Part shown: positions 1-6,847 of the stretch, piece after piece | Position numbering within the stretch: the first letter of the stretch is position 1 | How the letters are laid out: every line of letters begins with the position of its first letter | Assembly: GCA_041394285.1 (NCBI GenBank) | Contig: JAWKIL010000003.1 | Span: forward strand, 248,001 to 312,000 | DNA: 64,000 nt | Source: CADEDH01 sp041394285 | GTDB lineage: Bacteria > Actinomycetota > Acidimicrobiia > Acidimicrobiales > SZUA-35 | Reading direction: 5' to 3' | Position numbers and translations under genes: made by a program | Notes under the pieces: generated by a model | Told to the model about the DNA's origin: nothing | The model's database searches: none | Seen by the model: only the letters and a program-made list of their open reading frames with translations

Positions 1-810
1 GAACGCCGCGATCTGGCGGGCCGGCACCCAGTGCTGGTTGGCCAGGGCCATACCCAAGGTGGTGGCGGCCATGAGGCCGGCCTCGGGTGTGATCAGGTTG
101 GCGAGCGAGTAGGCCCCGATGGCGAACCCCAGCAGGATCGGGTTGTGGAGCCGGTCGGGCACGGCGTGGTAGTTGAGGGCCACCAGGGTCACGGCGGCGG
201 CGATCAGGCCCACCACCGCCCCGGATCCGAGCGTGAGCAGGATCTGCCGGGTGGCCGCCATCGGGCTCGACGGCTCTATGGCCGCGTCGAGCATGACGAT
301 GGCCAGCGTCGCCCCGATCGGGTCGATGACGATGGCCTCCCAGCGCAGGATGGCGGCGCCCGGCTCCCGGGGCCGTACCTGGGTCAGGAGAGGCAGGATG
401 ACGGTCGGCCCCGACACGACGAGGATCGCCCCGATCAGGCCCGAGACCTTCCACGACCCGCCGAAGAGGGCTTGCACTGCGGCGCTGGCCACGAGCCAGG
501 TCACGGCCGCCCCCACGGTGACCAGGCGTAGCACCGCGCTCCGGGCCGCTCCGAGCTTGTCGAGGCGGAGCGAGAGGCCCCCTTCGAACAGCAGCAGCCC
601 CACCGCCAGGCCGACCGCCGGGAACAGGGCCGGACCGAGATCGGCCGTCGGCTCGATCAACCCGCCCAGCGGGCCGACGGCCAGGCCGCTGAGCAACAGG
701 ACCAGCACCGACGGGATCCGGGCCACGCTGGCCACCCACTGCCCGGCCACCCCGATCGTCACGATCAGGGCCAGGGTGGTGGCGGCATCATGGGTGGTGA
801 CGGCCAGCAT
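1..810 (-). CDS. Na+/H+ antiporter (CPA1/NhaP-like), C-terminus cut by the window edge
   Basis: The first 270 residues of an integral membrane cation:proton antiporter are visible; the gene runs off base 1. Translation of the minus strand gives a chain of hydrophobic helices with hallmarks of the NhaP/CPA1 branch, including the segment RWEAIVIDPIGATLAIVML near residue 155, with the paired Asp and Gly typical of the exchange core. It should use the proton gradient to expel Na+ or K+ at the inner membrane. The ATG at 810 overlaps by one base (TGATG) the stop of a 15-codon upstream frame, so translation may be coupled. A GTG directly before the ATG is an alternative start. It lies downstream of, and parallel to, a LysR gene and a TauE exporter. 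Family assignment is confident; ion specificity is not readable. Confidence 0.85.
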   Translation of the reverse strand, partial: MLAVTTHDAATTLALIVTIGVAGQWVASVARIPSVLVLLLSGLAVGPLGGLIEPTADLGPALFPAVGLAVGLLLFEGGLSLRLDKLGAARSAVLRLVTVGAAVTWLVASAAVQALFGGSWKVSGLIGAILVVSGPTVILPLLTQVRPREPGAAILRWEAIVIDPIGATLAIVMLDAAIEPSSPMAATRQILLTLGSGAVVGLIAAAVTLVALNYHAVPDRLHNPILLGFAIGAYSLANLITPEAGLMAATTLGMALANQHWVPARQIAAF

Positions 811-857
811 CACGCGACCCGGCAATGATCGGACGAGGGCGGGGTCCCGACCATCAT
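810..857 (-). CDS. Possible 15-codon leader peptide upstream of the antiporter
   Basis: A short frame, MMVGTPPSSDHCRVA, starts at the ATG at 857, six bases after a TAGGTT -10-like hexamer (864-869). It ends in a TGA that shares its A with the antiporter ATG at 810. The geometry matches the leaderless starts seen elsewhere in the window. If translated, it would place a terminating ribosome exactly at the antiporter start. There is no SD in front of the antiporter ATG, which makes coupling attractive. Whether the peptide itself matters is unknown; chance is possible for a frame this short. Confidence 0.35.
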   Translation of the reverse strand: MMVGTPPSSDHCRVA

Positions 858-863
858 CGGCAC

Positions 864-869
864 AACCTA
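864..869 (-). promoter_or_regulatory. -10-like hexamer TAGGTT for the antiporter transcript
   Basis: TAGGTT on the minus strand ends six bases before an ATG at 857, so transcription would begin at or next to that codon. No convincing -35 is visible, as is common at high GC. Confidence 0.4.
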
Positions 870-956
870 GCGCCGAGGCGAGCCGAAGAGGACGACAGCA
901 TGGGGACCTACCGTTCCGCTCTGCCGGCCGCCCGGTCTGCCGGCCGCCCGGCCCGA

Positions 957-983
957 AGCACCGGGCCTCCGGCCCCGGGTGCT
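957..983 (-). terminator. Stem-loop just after the LysR gene
   Basis: Arms AGCACC/GGTGCT enclose an inner stem GGGCC/GGCCC with a TCC loop and a two-base bulge. It lies 13 bases beyond the LysR stop codon in the direction of transcription. There is no T-tract, so intrinsic termination is only possible. Confidence 0.35.
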
Positions 984-995
984 GGTAGCCGACCG

Positions 996-1904
996 TCAGG
1001 GCTTGCGGCCGGCGGGCGGGGCCTGGCCCCGGGCGGCGATGGTTGCCGTCGCCAGCGCCACGAAGGCCGTAGCGGCCGGTGAGAGCGGCCCCCGCCGTCG
1101 CACCATGCCGATCTGGCGCCGCAGGGGCGGGTCGAAGCCGGCGACGACGGCGCCTTGGTCGCGGGCGCGGTCGGCGAGGGGGCCGGGGAGCACGCAGGTG
1201 CCAGCGCCGGCCAGCACCAGCGGGAGGATCGCCTCCCGCTGGTCGGTCTCCACTGCGATGGTGGGTTTCAGGGCGGCCCCGGCGAAGGCGTGGTCGATGA
1301 GATCGCGGGTGGCGGTGCCCCGGGGCGTCGCCACCAGCGGCAGATCGGCGAAATCGCTCACGGCGAGCCGGTTGCGCCGCCGGTGGGTGCCGGGCGGGCT
1401 CACCGCGAACAGCTCCTGGTGGCCGAGCCCGGTGGCGGCCAGGTCGGCCGGCACCGGCAGCTGGGCCAGGCCCAGCTCGGAGCGGCCGTCACGGACCATG
1501 GCGATCACGGCGGCGGCGTCGTCGGGCTCGGCCATCCTGATCGTCACGTCGGGGTGGCTGCGGCGGAACCGCCCGACGAGAGGGGCCAGCGGATCGACGG
1601 CCAGCGTCGGCAGCGCCACCAGGTCGAGCTGCCCCGACACGTTCTCGGCCACCTGCCGCACCGTCTGGCGGGCGGTGGCCGCGTCCCGCAGGAGCTGGCG
1701 GGCCGGCTCCAGGAAGGCGTGGCCGGCAGAGGTGAGGGTGACACCCCGGCCCAGCCGATGGAACAGGGCGACGCCGAGCTCACGTTCGAGGGCGGCGATG
1801 GCCTGGGACACGCTCGGCTGCGACACGCCCAGGGCGTCCGCCGCCCGGCCGAAACCACCGTTGTCGACCGCGGCCACCACGTACTGGGCCTGTCGGAGCT
1901 CCAT
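996..1904 (-). CDS. LysR-family transcriptional regulator
   Basis: 302 residues, the usual LTTR length. The N-terminal winged helix-turn-helix is evident at about residues 3-60, with the recognition region RAADALGVSQPSVSQAIAAL near residues 20-39. It is followed by a linker helix and a two-lobe substrate-binding domain. It should bind an LTTR box and respond to a small ligand that I cannot identify. It lies 35 bases downstream of a TauE/SafE exporter gene on the same strand, so the two are probably co-transcribed. The palindrome ATAG-N7-CTAT in front of that exporter (2742-2758) is the obvious candidate operator. The start at 1904 is the only reasonable ATG before the HTH. Confidence 0.92.
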   Translation of the reverse strand: MELRQAQYVVAAVDNGGFGRAADALGVSQPSVSQAIAALERELGVALFHRLGRGVTLTSAGHAFLEPARQLLRDAATARQTVRQVAENVSGQLDLVALPTLAVDPLAPLVGRFRRSHPDVTIRMAEPDDAAAVIAMVRDGRSELGLAQLPVPADLAATGLGHQELFAVSPPGTHRRRNRLAVSDFADLPLVATPRGTATRDLIDHAFAGAALKPTIAVETDQREAILPLVLAGAGTCVLPGPLADRARDQGAVVAGFDPPLRRQIGMVRRRGPLSPAATAFVALATATIAARGQAPPAGRKP

Positions 1905-1939
1905 GGCCGGTTACCGCCCCGCCGCCGGCGCCGGCTCGG

Positions 1940-2692
1940 TCACAGCAGGCCCCGGGCCAGCATCACGGAGCCCAGCACGGTGAGGGTGATGGCGTACAAC
2001 CGCTCCAGCCGGGCCGCCCGGGTGGCCACCGCCACCCGGGATCCGAGGATGGAGAACGGCACCGATGTGGCCGCCAGCGTGGCCACGATCGCCCAGTCGA
2101 TGTGACCCAACCAGATGTGGATCGCGGTGGCGGGGATGGCCAGCACCGTGGCTGCGGTCAGCGATGTGGCGAACGTCCGCTTGATCGGCAGGCCGAGCAC
2201 GGTGAGGTACAACGGTGCCAGCAGGGCCCCGCCGCTGTTGGCCAGCAGCCCGGCCGAGAAGCCGACGCCGGCGCCGATCACGGCCGACCATCGGGTCGAC
2301 GCCGGCTCCTCCGCCGGTGCCTCCTCGCCCGGTCCGCTCCACAGCAGGCGAAGCCCGATGCCGGCGATGAGGGCATCGGTGACGAGCACGAGCACCGCTC
2401 CGGACACCCACTGGGTGACGAGCGCCCCCACCACCGTCGCCGGCACACCCAGGGCCAGGGTCGCCGCCAGGACCCGCCGCTCCAGCCAGCCCCGCCGCCA
2501 GTAGACGGCGGAGGCGGCGATCGTGGTGGGGATCGTGGCCGGGAGGGGCGAGGCCACGGCCACGACGGCGGGGATGCCGGCCGCTGCCAGCAGCGGGGTG
2601 GCCACGGCCGAACCGCCCTTGCCGAACATCCCCGACAGGAACCCGACTCCCACCCCGACCGCAACCACTGCGATGAACACCGGTGTTGTCAT
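1940..2692 (-). CDS. TauE/SafE family sulfite or organic-anion exporter
   Basis: 250 residues, almost entirely hydrophobic, with about eight predicted membrane helices. The N-terminal Gly-rich segment FLSGMFGKGGSAVATPLL (about residues 18-35) and the central repeat of that pattern (SAGLLANSGGALLAPLYL) are the two characteristic TauE repeats. Members export sulfite, sulfoacetate or related anions across the cytoplasmic membrane. The gene is first in an operon with the LysR regulator, which suggests substrate-dependent control. A palindromic LTTR-type site lies 50-66 bases upstream. The substrate cannot be told from sequence. Confidence 0.88.
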   Translation of the reverse strand: MTTPVFIAVVAVGVGVGFLSGMFGKGGSAVATPLLAAAGIPAVVAVASPLPATIPTTIAASAVYWRRGWLERRVLAATLALGVPATVVGALVTQWVSGAVLVLVTDALIAGIGLRLLWSGPGEEAPAEEPASTRWSAVIGAGVGFSAGLLANSGGALLAPLYLTVLGLPIKRTFATSLTAATVLAIPATAIHIWLGHIDWAIVATLAATSVPFSILGSRVAVATRAARLERLYAITLTVLGSVMLARGLL

Positions 2693-2741
2693 GGGACCAC
2701 CGCATCACCACATAGCCAGTCATCACAACTCTTCCCCGGGT

Positions 2742-2758
2742 CATAGAGATCACCTATG
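2742..2758. promoter_or_regulatory. Candidate LysR-type operator, ATAG-N7-CTAT
   Basis: The sequence CATAGAGATCACCTATG is a dyad with 5-base arms and a 7-base spacer. It contains the T-N11-A core of LTTR boxes and the OxyR-like ATAG-N7-CTAT pattern. It sits 50-66 bases upstream of the TauE start, in an otherwise gene-free stretch, and the LysR gene is in the same operon. No second half-site at the OxyR spacing is visible. Confidence 0.55.
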
Positions 2759-2778
2759 GCTCTACCCAGCCCGTCGGG

Positions 2779-2846
2779 CAGTACTCACGAGGTCGCTGTA
2801 CTCACCAGGTCGCTGTATTCACCAGGTCGCAGTACTCACCAGGTCA
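2779..2846. repeat. Four tandem copies of a 17-bp unit overlapping the P450 stop codon
   Basis: Units start at 2779, 2796, 2813 and 2830 and read like CAGTACTCACCAGGTCG with one to three differences each. The last copy contains the P450 stop codon, so the array looks like slippage duplication of the gene's 3' end into the intergenic space. 17 is not a multiple of 3, so expansion does not extend the protein. It lies between the P450 gene and the LTTR box. Confidence 0.85.
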
Positions 2847-4059
2847 GGATGAGCTGGCGGGGACCCCGGAACGACAGGTTGGGGTGGTAGTCGAGCGGGG
2901 CGTCGTCGGCCAGGCGGAGGCCGGGGAAGCGGCGGGTCAGCTCCTGCAGCGCCACCTCGAGCTCCAGCTTGGCCAGCGGCGCCCCCAGGCAGTAGTGCTT
3001 GCCCCAGCCGAACGACAGGTACCGGCTGTCGGCCCGGGCGATGTCGAACCGCTCCGGCTCGTCGAACACCGCCGGATCATGGTTGGCGGCGCCGATCAGC
3101 AACAGCAGCTTCGCCCCGGCCGGCACCGCCGTGCCGCCGATCATGGTGTCGACGGTGGTGACGCGGCGCCAGGCGATCACCGAGGAGTCGAACCGGAGCA
3201 CCTCGTCGACCGCACCGGGAATGGCGGCCGGATCGGCCACCAGCCGGTCCCACACGCCGGGCTCGCCCAGGCAGCGGTGCAGGGCGTTGGCCAGCAGGTT
3301 GGTGGTCGTCTCGTGCCCGGCGAAGCTGAACCCGAAGATGATGTGGGCCGCTTCGGCCAACGTGAGCTGCGCCGGGTCGTCACGGTGGAACTGCAGCAGG
3401 TCGGTGGTGAAGTCGTCGGCCGGCTCGGCCAGGCGGCGGGCCACATGGGCGTCGCAGTAGGCCCGGTAGGCCACCATGTCGGCCGCCGTGCGGGCCTGCT
3501 CCTCGGGCGAGGGGCGGCCCCAACTGAACGACAGGCGGTCGTTGGCCCACGCCTTGAGCTGGTCGATGTCCTCCGGCGGGAAGCCCAGCAGGGTGAAGAT
3601 GATCGTGGCCGGCAGCGGGAAGGCCAGGCCCGGCACGAAATCGGCGTCGGGCCCGCCCGCCTCCAGCTCGTCGATCAGGGCGGTGGCCGTCTGGCGGATC
3701 ACCGGTTCCAGGGCCCGCAGGCGTCGGGGGCTGAAGCCGACGAGGCTGTAGCGGCGGTTGCGGCTGTGGTAGTCGCCGTCGGCGTTCGACAGTGTCTTCA
3801 GCGGCACCCATCCCCGGGCGAACACCGCCTGGGCCTCGGGGTGGAGGGGGAACGCCGGGTCCTGGGCGTTGGCGGCCGAGAACGTGGCCGGGTCCCGGAA
3901 CACGGTCTCGACGTCGGCGTGGCGGGCCACCACCCACGTGTCCAGCGCCGGGTTGTAGTGGACCGGCGCCTCGTCCCGCAGCTGGGCCCACACCGGGCGG
4001 GGGTCGGCCAGGAAGCCGGCATCGAGGGGATCGAAGTGGACGGGACAGCCGCCGGTCAT
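2836..4059 (-). CDS. Cytochrome P450 monooxygenase
   Basis: 407 residues, typical of soluble bacterial P450s. The I-helix oxygen-binding motif AGHETTT lies near residue 246. The K-helix ExxR appears as EVLR, and the heme-ligand loop FGWGKHYCLG places the axial Cys at residue 357. The ATG at 4059 is preceded by a good GGAGGA site; longer upstream frame is not coding-like. It needs ferredoxin and a reductase, neither of which lies nearby. The sequence MTGGCPVHFDPL at the start resembles P450s of the CYP102-independent actinobacterial type such as sterol or terpene hydroxylases, but the substrate is unknown. Its 3' end carries the 17-bp tandem array. Confidence 0.95.
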   Translation of the reverse strand: MTGGCPVHFDPLDAGFLADPRPVWAQLRDEAPVHYNPALDTWVVARHADVETVFRDPATFSAANAQDPAFPLHPEAQAVFARGWVPLKTLSNADGDYHSRNRRYSLVGFSPRRLRALEPVIRQTATALIDELEAGGPDADFVPGLAFPLPATIIFTLLGFPPEDIDQLKAWANDRLSFSWGRPSPEEQARTAADMVAYRAYCDAHVARRLAEPADDFTTDLLQFHRDDPAQLTLAEAAHIIFGFSFAGHETTTNLLANALHRCLGEPGVWDRLVADPAAIPGAVDEVLRFDSSVIAWRRVTTVDTMIGGTAVPAGAKLLLLIGAANHDPAVFDEPERFDIARADSRYLSFGWGKHYCLGAPLAKLELEVALQELTRRFPGLRLADDAPLDYHPNLSFRGPRQLILTW

Positions 4060-4242
4060 GGGATTCCTCCGCTGCGCATCGGATGGTGTCGGTGCCGGGC
4101 CACGATCCCGCGTCGCCGCCGGGGGCGCAAGAGAGAGCGGGCCGGCGGCCCCGTCTTCCCGTGGCCGCCACCAGCGAACCCCCTCGACGACCGGTTCGAC
4201 CTCATCGCCGACCTGGCCGACGTGCTCCGGCCGGGGCGCCGG

Positions 4243-4248
4243 TACAAT
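4243..4248 (+). promoter_or_regulatory. -10 element TACAAT just before the manganese riboswitch
   Basis: TACAAT is a near-consensus -10. A start about 7 bases downstream would begin the RNA at the 5' strand of the riboswitch P1 helix (4257). No clear -35 is seen. Confidence 0.6.
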
Positions 4249-4254
4249 GGCGGC

Positions 4255-4352
4255 GGCGAAGGGGAGTAGCTCCAACGCCGGGTGATCGACACGCTGGGTG
4301 ATGAGCCCCGGTCCCCGGGCCCGCTGCGGCGGGTGGGCAAGACCTTCGGCCG
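4255..4352 (+). promoter_or_regulatory. yybP-ykoY manganese riboswitch
   Basis: Both conserved signatures of this class are present: AAGGGGAGTAGC at 4259-4270 and GCAAGACCTT at 4337-4346. P1 closes by CGAAGG (4257-4262) pairing with CCTTCG (4343-4348). Between them lie a GC-rich helical arm and the second conserved loop. The aptamer senses Mn2+ (established for the family) and commonly precedes UPF0016/MntP-type exporters, exactly the gene that follows 80 bases later. The downstream stretch 4371-4425 contains a pairable GCCCGG/CCGGGC close to the SD AGGAG, so control may be at translation initiation. The expression platform is inference. Confidence 0.9.
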
Positions 4353-4432
4353 GTGTCCTGTTCGTTCGTGGATGCCCGGCCGAGGTCGCGGCTCCGCAGC
4401 CTGATCCTCGTCCGGGCGTGAGGAGATCAAAC

Positions 4433-5002
4433 GTGCTGCAAGCCTTCCTGCTCAGCTTCGGCGTCATCTTCGTGGCCGAGCTGGGGGACAAGAGCCAGCT
4501 CATGGCCCTGGCCTTTGCCACCCGCTACAAGCCGGCCCCGATCCTGATCGGCATCACCATCGCCACCGGTGTGGTCCACGCCTTCTCGGTGCTGGTGGGG
4601 GCCGTGATCGGGGCTCGCCTCCCCACCACCGCCATCACGCTGGTGGCCGGCATCGCCTTCCTCGGCTTCGCCGCCTGGACCCTGCGGGGCGACAAGCTCG
4701 ACGACGACGAGGCGTCCAAGGCCGACCGGGCCACCCGCTCGGCCGTGGTGGCGGCCAGCGTCGCCTTCTTTCTGGCCGAGCTGGGCGACAAGACCATGCT
4801 GGCCACGATCACGCTGGCCACCCGGGAGGGGGCGGTGGGCACCTGGGCCGGGTCCACCCTGGGCATGGTGGCGGCCGACGCCCTGGCCATCGGCGTGGGC
4901 GCCGTGTTGGGGGCCCGCCTGCCGGAGAAGGCGATCCGGATCGGAGCCAGCGTGGCCTTTCTGGTGTTCGGGCTGCTGCTCATCGTCGAGGCCCTGCGCT
5001 AA
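4433..5002 (+). CDS. UPF0016/Gdt1 (TMEM165) family Mn2+ exporter
   Basis: 189 residues with two homologous halves of three helices each. Each half carries the family signature E-x-G-D-K-[ST]: AELGDKSQ near residue 15 and AELGDKTM near residue 120. These acidic motifs form the cation path; bacterial members export Mn2+ (MneA/Mnx). The GTG at 4433 follows AGGAG at 4421-4425 with 7 bases spacing and was preferred over longer frames that would start inside the riboswitch. The yybP-ykoY element upstream supports manganese-inducible expression. Ca2+/H+ exchange is a secondary possibility known for eukaryotic relatives. Confidence 0.93.
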   Translation: MLQAFLLSFGVIFVAELGDKSQLMALAFATRYKPAPILIGITIATGVVHAFSVLVGAVIGARLPTTAITLVAGIAFLGFAAWTLRGDKLDDDEASKADRATRSAVVAASVAFFLAELGDKTMLATITLATREGAVGTWAGSTLGMVAADALAIGVGAVLGARLPEKAIRIGASVAFLVFGLLLIVEALR

Positions 5003-5032
5003 CCGGTACCGGTACCGGTGCCGATACCGGGG
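5003..5032. repeat. Five imperfect CCGGTA hexamers after the Mn exporter
   Basis: Directly after the TAA stop come CCGGTA, CCGGTA, CCGGTG, CCGATA and CCGGGG. The unit is self-complementary across junctions (CCGGTACCGG), so the transcript could fold and may serve as a weak 3' end structure. Confidence 0.5.
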
Positions 5033-5104
5033 CCGGCCGCCGGGTTGACTTGCCCGCCCGATTTGACACCACCTGCGGGCCCCGGTGGGGCAGACTTACC
5101 GACT

Positions 5105-5539
5105 GTGATCGACAAGGCTGGCACCTGGTGGACAGGCAAGTCGTTCGACGACCTGGCGGAATACATCCGGATCCACACCTCGCTCGGCTACCCGGCCGGC
5201 GACATACGCCGCTGCGTGTGCGGAGACTGCGGCGGGCACGTGTTCGGGCTCGACATCGCCCAGGCCGAAGGGTGTGCCCAGCGGATCTGCGTCGGCTGCC
5301 TCAACGAGTACCTGATCGCCGACTCCGAGGACTATTGGGACCAGGTCAACATCGAGACGGCGGCCTGCCCCTGCGGGTTCGAGACGTTCGAGATCGGGGT
5401 GGGCTTCTCCCTGCGGGAGAGCGGCGAGATCCGTTGGGTCACGGTGGCCGGCCGCTGTGTCGTGTGCGGCATCCTCGGCGTCTACACCGACTGGAAGATC
5501 GATTACGAGCCCTCCCGGCACCTGCTCGACCGGTTCTGA
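5105..5539 (+). CDS. Cys-rich hypothetical protein, probable zinc-ribbon
   Basis: 144 residues, not recognised. Five Cys clusters are visible: CVCGDCGG near residue 38, CAQRICVGC near 59, CPCG near 86, and CVVCG near 121. Their spacing suggests one or two zinc ribbons. The rest is mixed alpha/beta without membrane segments, so a small cytoplasmic metal-binding protein is the best description. A GTG at 5105 starts the coding-like frame. It lies between the Mn exporter and an MFS gene with separate spacing, so no operon inference is safe. The acidic stretch EDYWDQVNIETAACPC precedes the third cluster. Confidence 0.75.
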   Translation: MIDKAGTWWTGKSFDDLAEYIRIHTSLGYPAGDIRRCVCGDCGGHVFGLDIAQAEGCAQRICVGCLNEYLIADSEDYWDQVNIETAACPCGFETFEIGVGFSLRESGEIRWVTVAGRCVVCGILGVYTDWKIDYEPSRHLLDRF

Positions 5540-5589
5540 GCGTCGCCAGCCGGGGTGCCACCGGCCGCTACCCTGCCCGCCGATGGCCG

Positions 5590-6837
5590 ATGACCGTCCC
5601 TGAGACGAACCCGCCGCGGCACGCCCTGGCGACCCCCGCCGCCGAGTCGGCCCCCGGCGTCCGGTGGACGGCCCGGGATCGGCGGGCCACGGCCGCCGTC
5701 GCCGTGCAGTTCGCCGTCAACGGCGCCTTCTTCGCCTCGTTCCTGCCCCGCCTGCCCGAGCTGCGCGACGAGCTCGGCATCTCCACCGGCGCCATCGGCG
5801 CCCTGCTCACCGCGGCCAGCGCCGTCGGCCTGGTGTCGAGCGCCCTGGTGCGCCCGATCATCGCCCGGTTCGGGACCCGCCGGGTGCTGTTCGTCGGAGG
5901 TCTGATCCTCGCCGCCGGCCTGGCCCTGCTGGGCCAGGCCGGAAGCTGGCCCACCGCTCTGGCCGGCCTGATCGGGCTGTTCCTGGTCGACGTGTTCGTC
6001 GACGTGGCCATGAACATGCAGGGCTCATGGCTCAGCGCCCGCCGCCACCACCCGATCATGAACCGCCTCCACGGTCTGTGGAGCGCCGGCTCGGTGGTCG
6101 GCGGGCTGGTGTCGGCCCGCCTGGCCCACACATCGCTCGCCCTCCACCTGGGGATCACGGCCGTCGCGCTGGCCGTCCTGTCATCGCTGGTGGCCACCCA
6201 GGTGCTGGCGGTCGACGAGACCCACGGCGACGGCGGGTCCGGCGGCCAACCACTCGCCGGCGGTGCAGGGGTCGACCGGAGCCACCGGCGGGGCGTCAGC
6301 CCGACCCCGCTCCAGATCGGCCTGTTCGCTGGCGGCCTGGCCGCCGTGCTGGTGGAGATGACGGCCATCGGCTGGGCCGCCTTCCGCATCACCGACGATC
6401 TGCACGGCTCGGCCGCCACCGCCGGCGTGGCCTACGTGGCCGTGGTGGGCGGGATGACCGTGGGCCGCTTCGGCGGCGACCACCTGGCTCAGCGGTGGGG
6501 ATCCGACCGGCTCATGCGGGGTTCGGCCGTGCTGGCCATGGCTGCGCTGCTGGTGGCCGGGCTCATAGGGATCCAGGTGGTGACCGTGGCCGCGTTCGCC
6601 GCTGCCGGCCTCGGCATCGCCACGCTCACCCCCCGTCTCTACGATCTCGCCGCCCGGGCCGGGCAGGGCTCGGCCGCCGGGCTGGGTGTGCTCACCGCTG
6701 GCATCCGGACCGCCTCGATCCTGGCGCCGGCGTCGGTGGCGGCCATGGCCTCCGTCACCTCGGTCGGGCTGGCCCTGGCCCTGGCCGGCATCGTGTCGGG
6801 CCTGGGATTCCTGGCCGCCACCCGGTCGCTGTCCTAG
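5590..6837 (+). CDS. MFS transporter
   Basis: 415 residues with about 12 hydrophobic segments and an N-terminal cytoplasmic tail of 30 residues. The loop after helix 2 carries a degenerate MFS motif A (RPIIARFGTRRV), and helix 4-5 contains DVFVDVAMNMQG, typical of the YbjJ-like sugar/drug MFS subfamily. The substrate is unknown. The ATG at 5590 is in frame with the protein. Another ATG at 5583, eight bases after a TACCCT -10-like hexamer, opens only a six-codon frame that overlaps the real start. The gene converges on the MerR gene at 6848, with only 10 bases between stop codons. Confidence 0.88.
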   Translation: MTVPETNPPRHALATPAAESAPGVRWTARDRRATAAVAVQFAVNGAFFASFLPRLPELRDELGISTGAIGALLTAASAVGLVSSALVRPIIARFGTRRVLFVGGLILAAGLALLGQAGSWPTALAGLIGLFLVDVFVDVAMNMQGSWLSARRHHPIMNRLHGLWSAGSVVGGLVSARLAHTSLALHLGITAVALAVLSSLVATQVLAVDETHGDGGSGGQPLAGGAGVDRSHRRGVSPTPLQIGLFAGGLAAVLVEMTAIGWAAFRITDDLHGSAATAGVAYVAVVGGMTVGRFGGDHLAQRWGSDRLMRGSAVLAMAALLVAGLIGIQVVTVAAFAAAGLGIATLTPRLYDLAARAGQGSAAGLGVLTAGIRTASILAPASVAAMASVTSVGLALALAGIVSGLGFLAATRSLS

Positions 6838-6847
6838 GGCAACCGAA

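Noticed and set aside
173..988. A 271-codon plus-strand frame at the left edge
   Set aside because: It is antisense to a clear antiporter sequence and is Arg/Thr/Ser/Pro-rich shadow coding.
2779..2846. CRISPR array
   Set aside because: The units abut without spacers and are 17 bp long; no cas genes are present.
2836..4521. P450 gene starting far upstream with a 560-residue product
   Set aside because: The extra N-terminus would cross the riboswitch region and lacks P450 similarity; ATG 4059 has a good GGAGGA site.
5583..5603. Six-codon frame before the MFS start as a leader peptide
   Set aside because: It is very short and overlaps the real start in another frame; spacing from the -10 is 8 bases, so chance is likely.
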